NCBI GenBank assembly: GCA_965242855.1
Contig: OZ251509.1
Span: 3,410,001-3,474,000 of the forward strand
Direction: 5' to 3'
DNA: 64,000 nucleotides
From: WTGU01 sp965242855
Lineage (GTDB): Bacteria; Pseudomonadota; Alphaproteobacteria; UBA828
Shown: piece after piece, positions 1 through 10,283 of the stretch
Numbering within the stretch: the stretch's first letter is position 1
Layout: each line of letters starts with the position of its first letter
Position numbers and translations under genes: made by a program
Notes under the pieces: generated by a model
Seen by the model: the letters and a program-made list of their open reading frames with translations, nothing else
Databases searched by the model: none
Told to the model about the DNA's origin: nothing

Positions 1-1338
1 GTCGAACACGACGACCACGACCCGGCAGCCGAAGCGGGCGGCGGTCTCCAGCTCGGCGAGGCACATCCGCAGGCCGCCGTCGCCGGTCATGGCGACGACC
101 GGGCGGGACGGCTCCTCCAGGGAGGCGGCGATGGCCGCCGGAAGCGCGAAGCCCATGGTCGAAAGCCCGTTCGACTTCAGCACGTCGCCGGGCGCGGCGG
201 CCGGCCACAGGGCCATGGTCGAGAACATGTGCGCGCCGGAATCGACGGTCAGACGCGCCCGTTCGGGGGCCGCGCGCCGCACCGCCGCCACCACCTCGGC
301 CGCGGTGCGCCCCTTCGCCGCGCCCATGGCGACGCGGGCGCGGAGCCCGTCGCGCAACGCGGCGATCTCGGCCGCCGGCCAGGGCGCCGCACCGGACGCC
401 GCGGCCAGCGCCGCCGCCGAACGGTCGAGGGCGCCGTGGAGCGCCACGGCGGGCGATGCCGGATCGTCGTGAGCCGCGTGGCGTGAAAGCGACAGGATCG
501 GGCCGGCGAAGCGCCGGCACCCGGGGATCGGTTCGACCGGATCGAGGCCGAAGAAGATCAGCAGGTCGGCGCGGTCGAGGAAGGGCGCCTCGCCCGCCGC
601 GCCGGTGAAGCAGCCGACCGACCGGGGATCGCTTTCGTCGATGGCGCCCTTGGCCTTGTAGGTGGTCATGACCGGGCAGCCGAGCGCCCGGGCGAGACGC
701 CGAAGGGCGGCGCTGGCGGCCGGCGCGCGCGCCTCCATGCCGGCGACGACCAGAGGCCGGGCCGCTGCCGCGAGCAGCCGGCGCGCCGCGGCGCACGCTT
801 CCCGGTCGGGCGCCGGCGCGGGCGCTTCCGACGGGCCGCGCACGCGACCGCCCGCCGGGGCGGCGGCGGCGGCGGGCGAAAGATCGAGATGCACGGGGCC
901 CGGCGGCGGGGCGGCGGCTTCGTCGAGGAGCGCCTCGATCCGCGCCGCCCCGTCGCCGGGGGCGGGCCGCAGACAGCCCTTGACGAGCGGCGCGAAGAGG
1001 ACGGGCTGGTCGAAGCGCTGGTGGGCGCCCTCCGCCACGTCGGCGATCAGGAGCAGCGGCGCGCGTTCGAGGGAGGCGTAGGCGACGCCGTTGACCGCGC
1101 TGGCGGCGCCCGGCCCGACGCCCGTGACGACGACGCCCGGCGCGCCGCCGAGCTCGGCCGTGACCGCCGCCATCAAGGCGCCGGCGGTCTCGCCGTGGAC
1201 CAGCACGAAATCGATGCCTTCCGCGGCGAAGGCGTCGATCACGTCGAGGCTGCTGCCCCCGCCCGGCACGCCGAAGGCGCGGCGGGTGCCCCGCGCCCGG
1301 AGCGCCGCCGCCAGGACCTGGACGAAGGTCCGCGCCAC
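1..1338 (-). CDS. ThDP-dependent enzyme, acetolactate synthase-like (partial)
   Basis: This is the N-terminal 446 residues of a thiamine diphosphate enzyme of the acetolactate synthase/benzoylformate decarboxylase superfamily; the C-terminus lies beyond base 1. A GTG at 1338 opens the frame 23 bases after the alcohol dehydrogenase stop, and no ATG is suitably placed. The catalytic Glu sits in VHGETAGALMA near residue 48. Near the break, GDGGLRMCLAEL begins the ThDP-binding motif GDG-x(~25)-N, whose Asn falls just outside the window. It is the last visible gene of an operon with sugar-type ABC transporter genes and a zinc dehydrogenase, so it may act on the imported compound. The exact substrate cannot be read. 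Acetolactate synthase proper is less likely because no regulatory subunit adjoins. Confidence 0.85.
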   Translation of the reverse strand, partial: MARTFVQVLAAALRARGTRRAFGVPGGGSSLDVIDAFAAEGIDFVLVHGETAGALMAAVTAELGGAPGVVVTGVGPGAASAVNGVAYASLERAPLLLIADVAEGAHQRFDQPVLFAPLVKGCLRPAPGDGAARIEALLDEAAAPPPGPVHLDLSPAAAAAPAGGRVRGPSEAPAPAPDREACAAARRLLAAAARPLVVAGMEARAPAASAALRRLARALGCPVMTTYKAKGAIDESDPRSVGCFTGAAGEAPFLDRADLLIFFGLDPVEPIPGCRRFAGPILSLSRHAAHDDPASPAVALHGALDRSAAALAAASGAAPWPAAEIAALRDGLRARVAMGAAKGRTAAEVVAAVRRAAPERARLTVDSGAHMFSTMALWPAAAPGDVLKSNGLSTMGFALPAAIAASLEEPSRPVVAMTGDGGLRMCLAELETAARFGCRVVVVVFD

Positions 1339-1361
1339 GCGGGCGCCGCCACGGCGCGCGG

Positions 1362-2376
1362 CTACGGCACCAGGACGGCGCGGCCCTTGACCGTCCCGTC
1401 GTTGAGGTCCCGCAACGCCCGGTTGGCGTCGGCCAGCCCGTATTCGCGGGTGGCCAGGGTCACCAGGCCGCGGTCGGCCAAGGCCATGAGCTCCACCAGC
1501 TCGGCATAGGTGCCGACCAGGTTGCCGACGATGGTCTTCTCCGAGACGATCATGTCGATCGCCGGGATCTGGATGCGCCCGCCATAGCCGACGATGTAGT
1601 AGAAGCCGCCGTTGCGGGTCATCGCGAGGCCGTTGTCGATGGCGTCGCCCTCGCCCACGAAGTCGATCACCGCCTCGGCGCCGCGCCCGCCGGTGAGCGC
1701 CAGCACCGCCTCGACCGCGCCGGCGTCGGCCTTCACCGCGTGGTGGGCGCCGCACTCCCGCGCCAGGCCGAGCGCGAGATCGGAGCGGTCGAGGGCGACG
1801 ATCTCGGCGGGCGTGAGCGCCGCCAGGACCTGGATGCCGATATGGCCGAGACCGCCGGCGCCGATGACGACGGCGAACTCCCCCGGCACCAGATGCGCGG
1901 CCGCCTTCCTGGCGGCGCGGTAGGCCGTGAGCCCGGCGTCGGTGTAGGGAGCCACGTCCTTGGGCGCGAGGCTTTGCGGCAGCTTGATCAGGCTGCGCTC
2001 GCCGGTGAGCAGGTATTCGGCGTAGCCGCCCGGCGCGTTGATGCCGGGGAAGCGGCTTTCGGCGGCGTGCATGTCGTCGCCGCGCCGGCAGGCGAGGCAG
2101 TGCCCGCTGGTCACCAGCGGATGGCAGATCACCGGATCGCCGACGGCGACGCTTTCGACTCCGCTGCCGATCTCCTCCACCCAGCCCGCGTTCTCGTGCC
2201 CCATGATGTGGGGGAAGGCAAGGTCCACATGCTCGCGCCACACGCCCTCGACGATGTGGAGGTCGGTGCGGCAGACCCCGGCGCCGCCGATGCGGACGAT
2301 CACGTCCGTCGGCTTCGCGATCGCCGGGTCGGCGACCTCCTCGCAGGTCACGAAGTCGGGCCCGGCCAGAGGCTCG

Positions 2377-2405
<29 letters not shown>
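1362..2405 (-). CDS. zinc-dependent medium-chain alcohol dehydrogenase
   Basis: This 347-residue NAD(P)-dependent alcohol dehydrogenase belongs to the medium-chain (MDR) family. The catalytic zinc region shows GVCRTDLHI (Cys near residue 45) and GHEN. The Rossmann nucleotide-binding motif is GAGGLGHIG near residue 182. The structural zinc lobe is degenerate: CLACRRGDDMHAAESRF keeps only two of the four usual cysteines. The ATG at 2405 follows a good GGGAGGA ribosome-binding site. Its 5' end overlaps the end of the ABC ATPase gene by 29 bases, so the two are translationally linked. As part of the ABC operon it probably oxidises an imported alcohol or polyol or reduces the derived aldehyde; this is inference. 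Confidence 0.9.
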
Positions 2406-3492
<1,087 letters not shown>

Positions 3493-3495
3493 CGC

Positions 3496-4380
3496 TCACT
3501 CCCGGATGACGCCGGCCAGCGTGCCGCGCGCGAGATAGCGCTCCAGGACGAAGGCGACGATCACGAGCGGCAGGACGGAGACCAGGGCCGAGGCGCTCAG
3601 GCTCCACCAGGGCACCTTGTTGGAGTTGAGGATCACGATGGTCGGCGGCAACAGCTGCACCTTGGCGAAGGTGAGGGTGAGCGCGAAGAAGAAATCGCTC
3701 CACGAGAAGATGATGCAGAGCAGGGCCGCCACCACCAGCCCCGGCGCGCAGTTGGGCAGGATGATCCGGTAGAACGCCTGGATCGGGTTGCAGCCGTCGA
3801 TCAGCGCCGCCTCGTCGAGCTCGAGCGGCACCGTGTTGAAGAAATCGACCATCACCCAGACGACGATGGGCAGCAGCATCGCCACATAGACCAGGATCAG
3901 GCCGAGATGGGTATCGAGCAGGCCGGTATAGCGGAGCAGCAGGAAATAGGGGATCGCCAGCACCGCCGGCGGCATGATGCGCTGCGAGATGAAGAAGAAC
4001 GTGATGTCGTTGTTGCGGAGGGGGCCGGCGCGAAAGGAGAAGCGCGAGAGGCCGTAGGCCGCGAGCGTGCCGAGAAAGAGGGCCGCGGCGGTGGAGACCA
4101 GGCTGACGGCGAGGCTCGAGAGATAAGGCCCCTGCATGCTGATGCCGCCGGAGCTCGTGTCGCGGAAAAGCGCCGTCCAGCCTTCCACCGAGGGCTCGTA
4201 CTCGAGGAAGGGGATGTAGGTCGCGCCGCCGACCACGCCCGGGTCGCTCTTGAAGGAAGTCGAAAGCGCCCACAGGAAGGGCGCGATCACGAAGATCGAC
4301 CAAGCGATCAGCGCCCCGTATTTGAGCGCGGCGTAAAGGGCGGCGGCCCGTCCGTTCGCCGCTCGCCCGGCGCGGTTCAT
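3496..4380 (-). CDS. ABC sugar-type permease, MalG family
   Basis: This is an inner-membrane permease of 294 residues with about six hydrophobic segments. The first is GALIAWSIFVIAPFLWALS near the N-terminus. The EAA loop that docks on the ATPase is DEAALIDGCNPIQAFYRIIL, about two thirds along. I chose the ATG at 4380, which overlaps the stop of the upstream permease by 4 bases (ATGA); the reading frame stays open further upstream but that part is antisense-like shadow of the other permease. With the MalF-type partner it forms the channel for the substrate delivered by the binding protein at 5344-6912. Confidence 0.93.
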   Translation of the reverse strand: MNRAGRAANGRAAALYAALKYGALIAWSIFVIAPFLWALSTSFKSDPGVVGGATYIPFLEYEPSVEGWTALFRDTSSGGISMQGPYLSSLAVSLVSTAAALFLGTLAAYGLSRFSFRAGPLRNNDITFFFISQRIMPPAVLAIPYFLLLRYTGLLDTHLGLILVYVAMLLPIVVWVMVDFFNTVPLELDEAALIDGCNPIQAFYRIILPNCAPGLVVAALLCIIFSWSDFFFALTLTFAKVQLLPPTIVILNSNKVPWWSLSASALVSVLPLVIVAFVLERYLARGTLAGVIRE

Positions 4381-5261
4381 GCGCGCACCGGGCCCTGGCG
4401 GCCGATCATGAGGCGGCTCATCAGGCGGGCGAAGATCGTGAGGGCGACGATCATGATGAGCAGGTAGATGATCGAGAGCGAGGCCGTGTAGCCGATCTGG
4501 AACTCGCGCAAGCCCCTGATGTAGAGCAGGTAGCTGGTCGTCTCGGTGGACGAGCCGGGGCCGCCCGAGGTGAGAGCGTAGATCGTCTCCATCAGCTTGG
4601 AGGATTCGATCAGGCGGATCACCAGGGCGCCCAGGGTGATCGGCGCCATCAGCGGGAAGGTCACGTGGACGAAGGTCCGCACCGGCCCGGCGCCGTCGAT
4701 CTGGGCCGCCTCGTAAGGCTCGCGCGGCAGTGACATCAGGCCGGCGAGGAGCAGCACGAACATGAAGGACGTCCACTGCCAGACGTCGATGACGACCACG
4801 GCGGCGAAGGCCGGCCCCGTCTCGCTGAGCCAGGCGACCGGCGGAATGCCGACCCAGCCCAGCACGTCGTTGAGGGGGCCCAGCGTCTCGTGGAAGATCG
4901 TGCGCCAGACCACCGCCATGACGACGGGCGTCACGCACATCGGCACCAGAAACAGCACCCGGAAGAAGCGCCCCGCCCGCACCTGCTTCCAGAGCAGCAG
5001 CGCCAGCGCGAACCCGAGCACGTATTCGAAGACCACGCAGAACAGCACCATCAGGTAGAGCGTGCCCATCGAATCCCAGAAGCGCCCGTCGGCGATGGCG
5101 CGGGCGTAGTTGTCCCAGCCGACGGGGTCGAGCCCGGGAACGTTCACGTCCCAGCCGGAGAAGCTGAGCCGCACCGTGTAGATCAGGGGGAAAATGATGA
5201 TCGCGACCAGCGCCAGCAGCGCCGGCAGCAGGAAGACGTGCTTGTAGCGCGAATCGAGCAT
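4377..5261 (-). CDS. ABC sugar-type permease, MalF family
   Basis: This 294-residue inner-membrane permease starts MLDSRYKHVFLLPALLALV, an N-terminal transmembrane helix typical of UgpA/MalF-like proteins. The cytoplasmic EAA loop is visible as YEAAQIDGAGPVRTFVHVTF in the second half. About six membrane segments can be counted. It sits between the binding-protein gene (82-base gap) and the MalG-type permease (4-base overlap). The two permeases have equal length but differ in sequence, as expected for a heterodimeric channel. Substrate unknown. Confidence 0.93.
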   Translation of the reverse strand: MLDSRYKHVFLLPALLALVAIIIFPLIYTVRLSFSGWDVNVPGLDPVGWDNYARAIADGRFWDSMGTLYLMVLFCVVFEYVLGFALALLLWKQVRAGRFFRVLFLVPMCVTPVVMAVVWRTIFHETLGPLNDVLGWVGIPPVAWLSETGPAFAAVVVIDVWQWTSFMFVLLLAGLMSLPREPYEAAQIDGAGPVRTFVHVTFPLMAPITLGALVIRLIESSKLMETIYALTSGGPGSSTETTSYLLYIRGLREFQIGYTASLSIIYLLIMIVALTIFARLMSRLMIGRQGPVRA

Positions 5262-5343
5262 CGCCGGTCGCCCGAAGGGGAGGCCGGCGGGGCGCCGCCC
5301 GCCGGCCTCCCAAGGTGGGACGCGCCGTCGCTTCCCGGCGGAG

Positions 5344-6912
5344 CTAGCGGACCTCCTCCAGAGGGACGTTGTCCTCGAGCGCGACGACGTTCTTGTAGGC
5401 CTCGCGGACCACGTCGACGCCGATGCGCTCGGTGATGCGCGTCCATTCCTCGGCCACCTCGTCGAGCGCCGCCTGGGCCGACATTTCGCCGGCCATGGCC
5501 TTGGCGACCCCCGCCATCATCGCGGTGTAGTACTGGTTCACGCCGGGCACCCGCAGGTCGAAGACGCGGTTGGTGCTGGTGTCCATGCCCTTCAGCATGT
5601 CGGTGAAACTCACCGCCACCGCGCGGTCCCAGCCCGCTTCCTGCTCCCAGTAGTCCGGGTCCATGTGGCTGGTGCGGAAGGGGTTGACCCCGAAGCGGCC
5701 GATCAGGAGATCGTGGTTGGTGTTGGCGTAGTTGGAGAAGAAACAGAACCAGTCGAACGCCATCTCCTGCTCTTCGCTGTATTTGGAGACGCCGGCGCCC
5801 CAGCCCCAGGTGACGTAGGGCGCCACGCTCGGGGTCTCGAACTCGTCCCACTGGCCGGTGACGCGGTTCCACACCCGGTACGCGCCCATCGACGGCCCGT
5901 ATTGCGTGCCGACGCGGATCTTGTTGCGGATCGGGGAATCGGGCTGCATGGCCTGGATGAAGGCGTCGTCCCAGGTCACGCTCATGAGCGATTCGCCGCC
6001 GCCCCAGGAGAATATCTCCTCGCCGATGCCGAAGTTGATGCCGCCCGGCGGCATGTAGCGCAGCGCGTCCATCCACATCTGGAGGCCCTTGACGAAGCCG
6101 GGATTGTTGATCTGCGGGGTCATGGTCTCGAGGTCGAACCAGAAGCCGCCGGTGACGTTCGGGTTCTTGGCGTAGGAGGCGACGCGGGTGATGAAGTTGG
6201 CGAAGGCCACGTCGTCGCGCTTGACGATCTCGGTCGAGCCGTATTCGAGCTCGCCGTCGCCGTCCCAGTCCCAACCGCTGAAGAAGGCGGCGACCTCGGC
6301 GTATTCCTCCCAGGTGGTCGGGACCGCGAGGTCGCGGCCGTATTCGGCCTTGAACTTCGCCTGGTATTCCGGGTTCTCGAAGGGCGGCAGGATGTACTTG
6401 AAGTAGTTGCGGTCGCCGTCGAAGGTGTATTGCAGGCGCTGGCCGTTCCAGCTGGCGACGCCCTGGTAGGCGGGCGTCACGTCCATCATCTCGTCGGTGT
6501 CGAGATATTTCTGCGGCACCGGCGCGAGGTGCGGCGCCCAGTCGCCGATCCAGTAGGAGCCGCCGTAGACGATGTCGTAGACGTGCTGGCCGGTCTGGAA
6601 GGGGATCATCACCTTCTGATAGAGCTCGCCGAACGGGGCGTGAACGACGTTGACCGTGCCGCCGGTCAGCTCCTCGAACTGCTTCGAGTGCAGCGCCACC
6701 GGCTCGCCCATCACCGGGACGGCGTGGGTCAGGATGGTGATCTCGTGCCCGGCGTAGTCCTTCGCGTCGGTCGCCGCGTAGGAGCAGGGGCCCGGAACGT
6801 CTTCCTTGATTCCGTATTTGGCGACATAGTCGGTCTCCGCGTGGGCCGGCATGACCGTGGCCATGCCGAACGCGCAGAGCACGCCCGACGCCAGAATGGC
6901 CTTCGAATGCAT
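5344..6912 (-). CDS. ABC transporter extracellular solute-binding protein
   Basis: This 522-residue periplasmic binding protein (family 1-like) heads the transporter operon. It has a Sec signal peptide with hydrophobic core ILASGVLCAFGMATVM and cleavage after AHA near residue 26; there is no lipobox, so it should be soluble in the periplasm. The ATG at 6912 follows a GGGAG ribosome-binding site. An unusual stretch, DWDGDGELEYGS near residue 215, looks like a calcium-binding loop inserted in the fold. The protein is longer than the typical 400-450 residues. It is transcribed divergently from the PxpB-like gene with 107 bases between the two, which is likely to hold both promoters. Confidence 0.92.
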   Translation of the reverse strand: MHSKAILASGVLCAFGMATVMPAHAETDYVAKYGIKEDVPGPCSYAATDAKDYAGHEITILTHAVPVMGEPVALHSKQFEELTGGTVNVVHAPFGELYQKVMIPFQTGQHVYDIVYGGSYWIGDWAPHLAPVPQKYLDTDEMMDVTPAYQGVASWNGQRLQYTFDGDRNYFKYILPPFENPEYQAKFKAEYGRDLAVPTTWEEYAEVAAFFSGWDWDGDGELEYGSTEIVKRDDVAFANFITRVASYAKNPNVTGGFWFDLETMTPQINNPGFVKGLQMWMDALRYMPPGGINFGIGEEIFSWGGGESLMSVTWDDAFIQAMQPDSPIRNKIRVGTQYGPSMGAYRVWNRVTGQWDEFETPSVAPYVTWGWGAGVSKYSEEQEMAFDWFCFFSNYANTNHDLLIGRFGVNPFRTSHMDPDYWEQEAGWDRAVAVSFTDMLKGMDTSTNRVFDLRVPGVNQYYTAMMAGVAKAMAGEMSAQAALDEVAEEWTRITERIGVDVVREAYKNVVALEDNVPLEEVR

Positions 6913-7019
6913 CGTCGTCTCCCTGAGTGCTGTCTTCCCCGGGCGTGCCGGCCGCGCCGGCGCCCGTTCCCAGCTCGCGAGTATGCGCCAGCGCCCGCGG
7001 GCGAGGCAAGGCGGGCGTC

Positions 7020-7889
7020 GTGATCTTCGCCGAGCCTGTCTTCAACCCGGGCGGGGATCGCTTCATCGAGATGGAACTCGGCGACGAGATGAGCTTCGAC
7101 CTCAACTTCCGGGTGCACGGCGTCTCCCGCCTCATCCGCGAGAGCGGGACGAAGGGCATCGTCGAGATCGTGCCCGAGCTCACCTCGATCATGATCAGCT
7201 ACGATTTCGAGGCGATCGCCTACGCCGACGTGATCAAGGAGATGACGGCGCTCTTCCACGCCCTCGGCCCGCTGGAGGGGCTCGCGCTCGACAGCCGCAT
7301 CTTCTACCTGCCGCTCCACTACTTCGACCCGTGGACGCGGGAATGCCGGGCGGACTACGCCGCGAAGATCGCCGACAAGGAACCGGACCCGGAACTGGTG
7401 GCCCGTCTCAACGGCCTCTCCGGCCTCGACCAGCTCGCCCAGGTTCATTCCGGGACGGACTACTGGGTGGCCGCGCTCGGCTTCTACCCCGGTTTGGTTT
7501 CACTCATGCCGCTGGATCCGCGCTGCCGCCTGACGGCCCCCAAATACAATCCGCCGCGGACCTGGACGCACGCCGGCACCGTCGGCATCGGCGGCGCCCT
7601 CTGCTCGATCTACCCGGACCGCACGCCGGGCGGCTATCAGATGATCGGCCGCACCCCGGCGCCGATCTGGGATCCGGCCCAGCGCCTGCCCGCCTTCGCC
7701 GAGAGCCTGGCGCTGTTCCGGCCGGGTGACCGGGTGCGCTTCCTCCCGGCGACGCGGGCGGAATACGACTACGTCGCCGCCAAGGTCGCGGACGGCACCT
7801 ATCTGCACAACGTCGCCGAGTATCAGCGCTTCTCGATCGACAACTACCACGCCTGGCTCGCCTCCATCGACGAAACGGACCGCTTTTGA
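7020..7889 (+). CDS. pxpB: 5-oxoprolinase subunit B family protein (KipI/allophanate hydrolase subunit 1-like)
   Basis: This is a carboxyltransferase domain, subdomain C/D (KipI, allophanate hydrolase subunit 1, PxpB), of 289 residues. The start is a GTG at 7020; an upstream ATG-initiated extension is low-complexity and unlike the family. Family hallmarks are the PGLVSLMPLDPR segment, GTVGIGGALCSIYP and GGYQMIGRTPAPIWD. The protein is about 70 residues longer than E. coli PxpB, as in urea-carboxylase-associated homologues. It is followed 2 bases later by the pxpC-like gene, the standard arrangement for the ATP-dependent 5-oxoproline ring-opening complex. No LamB/YcsF (PxpA) gene is present in this window, so the ring-opening substrate is uncertain. 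Confidence 0.82.
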   Translation: MIFAEPVFNPGGDRFIEMELGDEMSFDLNFRVHGVSRLIRESGTKGIVEIVPELTSIMISYDFEAIAYADVIKEMTALFHALGPLEGLALDSRIFYLPLHYFDPWTRECRADYAAKIADKEPDPELVARLNGLSGLDQLAQVHSGTDYWVAALGFYPGLVSLMPLDPRCRLTAPKYNPPRTWTHAGTVGIGGALCSIYPDRTPGGYQMIGRTPAPIWDPAQRLPAFAESLALFRPGDRVRFLPATRAEYDYVAAKVADGTYLHNVAEYQRFSIDNYHAWLASIDETDRF

Positions 7890-7891
7890 CC

Positions 7892-8866
7892 ATGATCGAG
7901 GTGATCAAGCCGGGGCTCGAGACCGCCGTGCAGGATTATCCGGGGCGGATCGGCCATTGGGAGCGGGGCTTCCCGCCCTCCGGGCCGATGGACGACTGGT
8001 CGTTCCGCCTCGCCAACCTGCTGGTCGGCAACCCGCCGGGCGCCGCCGGGCTGGAGTGCCAGTTTACCGGCCCGACCCTGCGCTTCGCGCGCGATGCGGT
8101 GGTCGCCGTCACCGGCGCCGACATGCGGCCCACGCTCGACGGCACCCCGGTCCCGCTCTGGGAGAGCGTTGCCGCCGCCGCCGGGCAAACCCTCGCCCTG
8201 GGCTTCGCCCGCCTGGGCGCCCGCGCCTACCTCGCGGTCGCCGGCGGCATCGACACCCCGCCGGTGCTGGGCGCGCGCGCCACCTTCCACCAGGCGGGGA
8301 TCGGCGGGATGCAAGGCCATGCGCTGAAGGCCGGCCAGACACTGCCGATGGGCGCGGGCGCCGGGCGGGCGGGGCGCCGGGTCCGCACCGCGTGCCGGCC
8401 GCCGCTCACCGGCGCGCGTGCCTGGACCATGGAGGTCGTGCCCGGCCCCAACGACGACTGGATCGACGAAGAGGGCCACCGGCGTTTCCTCGCGAGCGAG
8501 TGGCGGGTGCAGGCGCGGAGCAACCGCAGCGGCCTCCGCCTCGACGGTCCCGCATGGACCTTCGCCCGGCGGGCCGTCGAGAAGCGCCCCGAGCATGGAG
8601 AGCATCCCTCCAACATCCTCGACCACGGCTACCCGGTGGGCGCGGTCAACCTGTGCGGCCAGACCCCGATCATCCTGGCCAACGACGGGCCGAGCACGGG
8701 CGGCTTCATCAACCCCTACACCGTGCCGTCGGCGGCCTTCTGGAAGCTCGCCCAGTCGAAGCCGGGGGACGTCTACCGCTTCCGGTCGGTCTCGGTGGAC
8801 GAAGCGCAGGACCTTCGCCGCGCGATCGAGCGGCTGTGCACGGACTCCGGCATCCTGGCCATCTGA
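7892..8866 (+). CDS. pxpC: biotin-dependent carboxyltransferase family protein (KipA/PxpC-like)
   Basis: This 324-residue protein is the A/B subdomain partner of the preceding gene. Its N-terminus, EVIKPGLETAVQDYPGR, is the characteristic start of KipA, allophanate hydrolase subunit 2 and PxpC, followed by GFPPSGPMDDWSFRLANLLVG. The ATG at 7892 is preferred over the in-frame TTG at 7886 that overlaps the pxpB stop. Together the two subunits would couple ATP hydrolysis to opening of 5-oxoproline or a related cyclic amide in the cytoplasm. Nearby hydantoinase and racemase genes fit a wider role in lactam or hydantoin use. The role is inferred from family and context. Confidence 0.85.
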   Translation: MIEVIKPGLETAVQDYPGRIGHWERGFPPSGPMDDWSFRLANLLVGNPPGAAGLECQFTGPTLRFARDAVVAVTGADMRPTLDGTPVPLWESVAAAAGQTLALGFARLGARAYLAVAGGIDTPPVLGARATFHQAGIGGMQGHALKAGQTLPMGAGAGRAGRRVRTACRPPLTGARAWTMEVVPGPNDDWIDEEGHRRFLASEWRVQARSNRSGLRLDGPAWTFARRAVEKRPEHGEHPSNILDHGYPVGAVNLCGQTPIILANDGPSTGGFINPYTVPSAAFWKLAQSKPGDVYRFRSVSVDEAQDLRRAIERLCTDSGILAI

Positions 8867-8882
8867 ACCCGGGCGCGCGAGA

Positions 8883-9557
8883 TCATCCGCGGGCAAGCGC
8901 GCGGTAGCGGGCGACGGCGGCTTCGAGGCCCGAGCGCGGGCTGGAGAGGAGCGGGATGTCGAGATCGGCGCAGTGCACGAGGGCCGGCGTCATCGAAGCC
9001 TGCGCCAGCACGATCGCGTCCGCCGCCTGCGCGGCTTGGCGCAGGCCGTCCGCGACGCTCCGCTCGTAAGCCTCGGCGTCGCCGGCGACGAAGGCCGCGC
9101 GCGCCTCCTCGAAGACGACGGTCTCGATCTCCACCGACCGCCCGGCCGCGCGCGCGGCCCGTGCGATCAGGTCGGCGGTCGGCCCGAGTGTGGTGGCGAG
9201 CGTCGCGGCCACGGTGACCCGGCTGCCGGCGCGCACCGCCACTTCCGCCATCGGCCGGTCGACCCGCAGGATCGGCACCGTCGCCTCCCGCGCCGCGTCC
9301 TCGGCCCCCGGCCCCACCGTCGAGCAAGTGCAGAGGACGAGTCGCGCGCCCTCCGCCGCCTCCAGCAAGGCCGCCTTCGTGCGCGCCCTGATCGCGTCCG
9401 TGAGCGCCCCGGCCGCGAGCGCGTTTTCCAGCAGCTCTGGTCGCATGACGTGCCGCGCCGGGATGTCCGGCGCGCATTCGGCGAGCAGCCCGTCGAACGC
9501 CTCCGCCAGCGCCGGTGCCGTATGCACGAACACCAGATCGCGCCTCTCGTCCGTCAT
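8883..9557 (-). CDS. Asp/Glu/hydantoin racemase family protein
   Basis: This 224-residue member of the aspartate/glutamate/hydantoin racemase superfamily probably racemises or isomerises an amino acid or cyclic derivative in the cytoplasm without a cofactor. The two family cysteines are visible: one in VLCTCSTVGP near residue 76 and one in VHCADLDIP near residue 192. The ATG at 9557 follows GGGAGAGGAAG. It converges on the pxpC gene, with 16 bases between their stops. Its neighbours (PxpBC, hydantoinase) support a hydantoin or amino-acid derivative substrate, but maleate isomerase-like or decarboxylase-like members also exist in this fold. Confidence 0.78.
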   Translation of the reverse strand: MTDERRDLVFVHTAPALAEAFDGLLAECAPDIPARHVMRPELLENALAAGALTDAIRARTKAALLEAAEGARLVLCTCSTVGPGAEDAAREATVPILRVDRPMAEVAVRAGSRVTVAATLATTLGPTADLIARAARAAGRSVEIETVVFEEARAAFVAGDAEAYERSVADGLRQAAQAADAIVLAQASMTPALVHCADLDIPLLSSPRSGLEAAVARYRALARG

Positions 9558-9575
9558 CTTCCTCTCCCTGCGTGT

Positions 9576-10283
9576 TCATCCCGGGCCGAGCGCGGTCGAC
9601 GGCCGGTCGCGCGTCGTTTCAACCGTTCGAAAGGTCAGTGACAGGCGCCGCCGACGCTCGCGTTTCCCGTCTCGACCCCGCTCCGTCTTGCGCTTGTCTA
9701 TGCCGTGCATCCAGCGGGATCGCGCCTCACCGGCCATGACGAGCGCCGACCCACGCACCAGCATGATCCGCTTGTCGTCGTCCCGCGTTCCCCCGACCGG
9801 TCGCAATTTCATCTCCCAGTCGTCGTCCAGCGAAACGGTCGCTACGACGGCACCGAAGCAATCTTTGTCCGCATGCAGCGCGATTCCCTGCCCGGGTTCG
9901 TATTCGTTGACGATTGTCTGATCCGGAATCCGGTCGAACAACCCGGTCTCGTGATACAGGCGTTCAGCGATCCTCGCGATCCAGCCCGGCAGCGGTCCCA
10001 AGCACATGTCAGGCGTGATGGTCCTGGCTTGGTAGTCGTAACGCCATCCGTAATGTTGCACGCGGCGCTCCAGGTCCGCGCGCCAGGGGCTCGCGTCGAT
10101 GTTCTCTACCGCTTCGCGTTGAGCATGATCGTCCAAAAAGTCGGGAAAGTAGAAAAGGCCCTTTATACTGGGTAATTCGTGCATACACCGCCCTTGTGTT
10201 CCATCGTTCAAATGCCTGGACGACGGCAATAGCAATGGCCGTGAAACGGAATCGAGGCCGAGTGTCATTTGACTTTCTGTCAT
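9576..10283 (-). CDS. AlkB-like 2-oxoglutarate/Fe(II) dioxygenase
   Basis: This 235-residue AlkB-family dioxygenase should oxidatively demethylate nucleic acid or another substrate using Fe(II) and 2-oxoglutarate. The iron ligands are visible as HADKD (HxD) in GIALHADKDCFG and the distal His in SRWMHGI. The 2-oxoglutarate-binding arginines lie in RRRRLSLTFR. The preceding VNEY motif is also typical. I chose the ATG at 10283, behind GGAAG and 4 bases after the methyltransferase stop; an ATG at 10301 overlapping that gene is the alternative. GC content is lower than in the surroundings, and the gene forms a two-gene cassette with the methyltransferase upstream. Confidence 0.85.
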   Translation of the reverse strand: MTESQMTLGLDSVSRPLLLPSSRHLNDGTQGRCMHELPSIKGLFYFPDFLDDHAQREAVENIDASPWRADLERRVQHYGWRYDYQARTITPDMCLGPLPGWIARIAERLYHETGLFDRIPDQTIVNEYEPGQGIALHADKDCFGAVVATVSLDDDWEMKLRPVGGTRDDDKRIMLVRGSALVMAGEARSRWMHGIDKRKTERGRDGKRERRRRLSLTFRTVETTRDRPSTALGPG

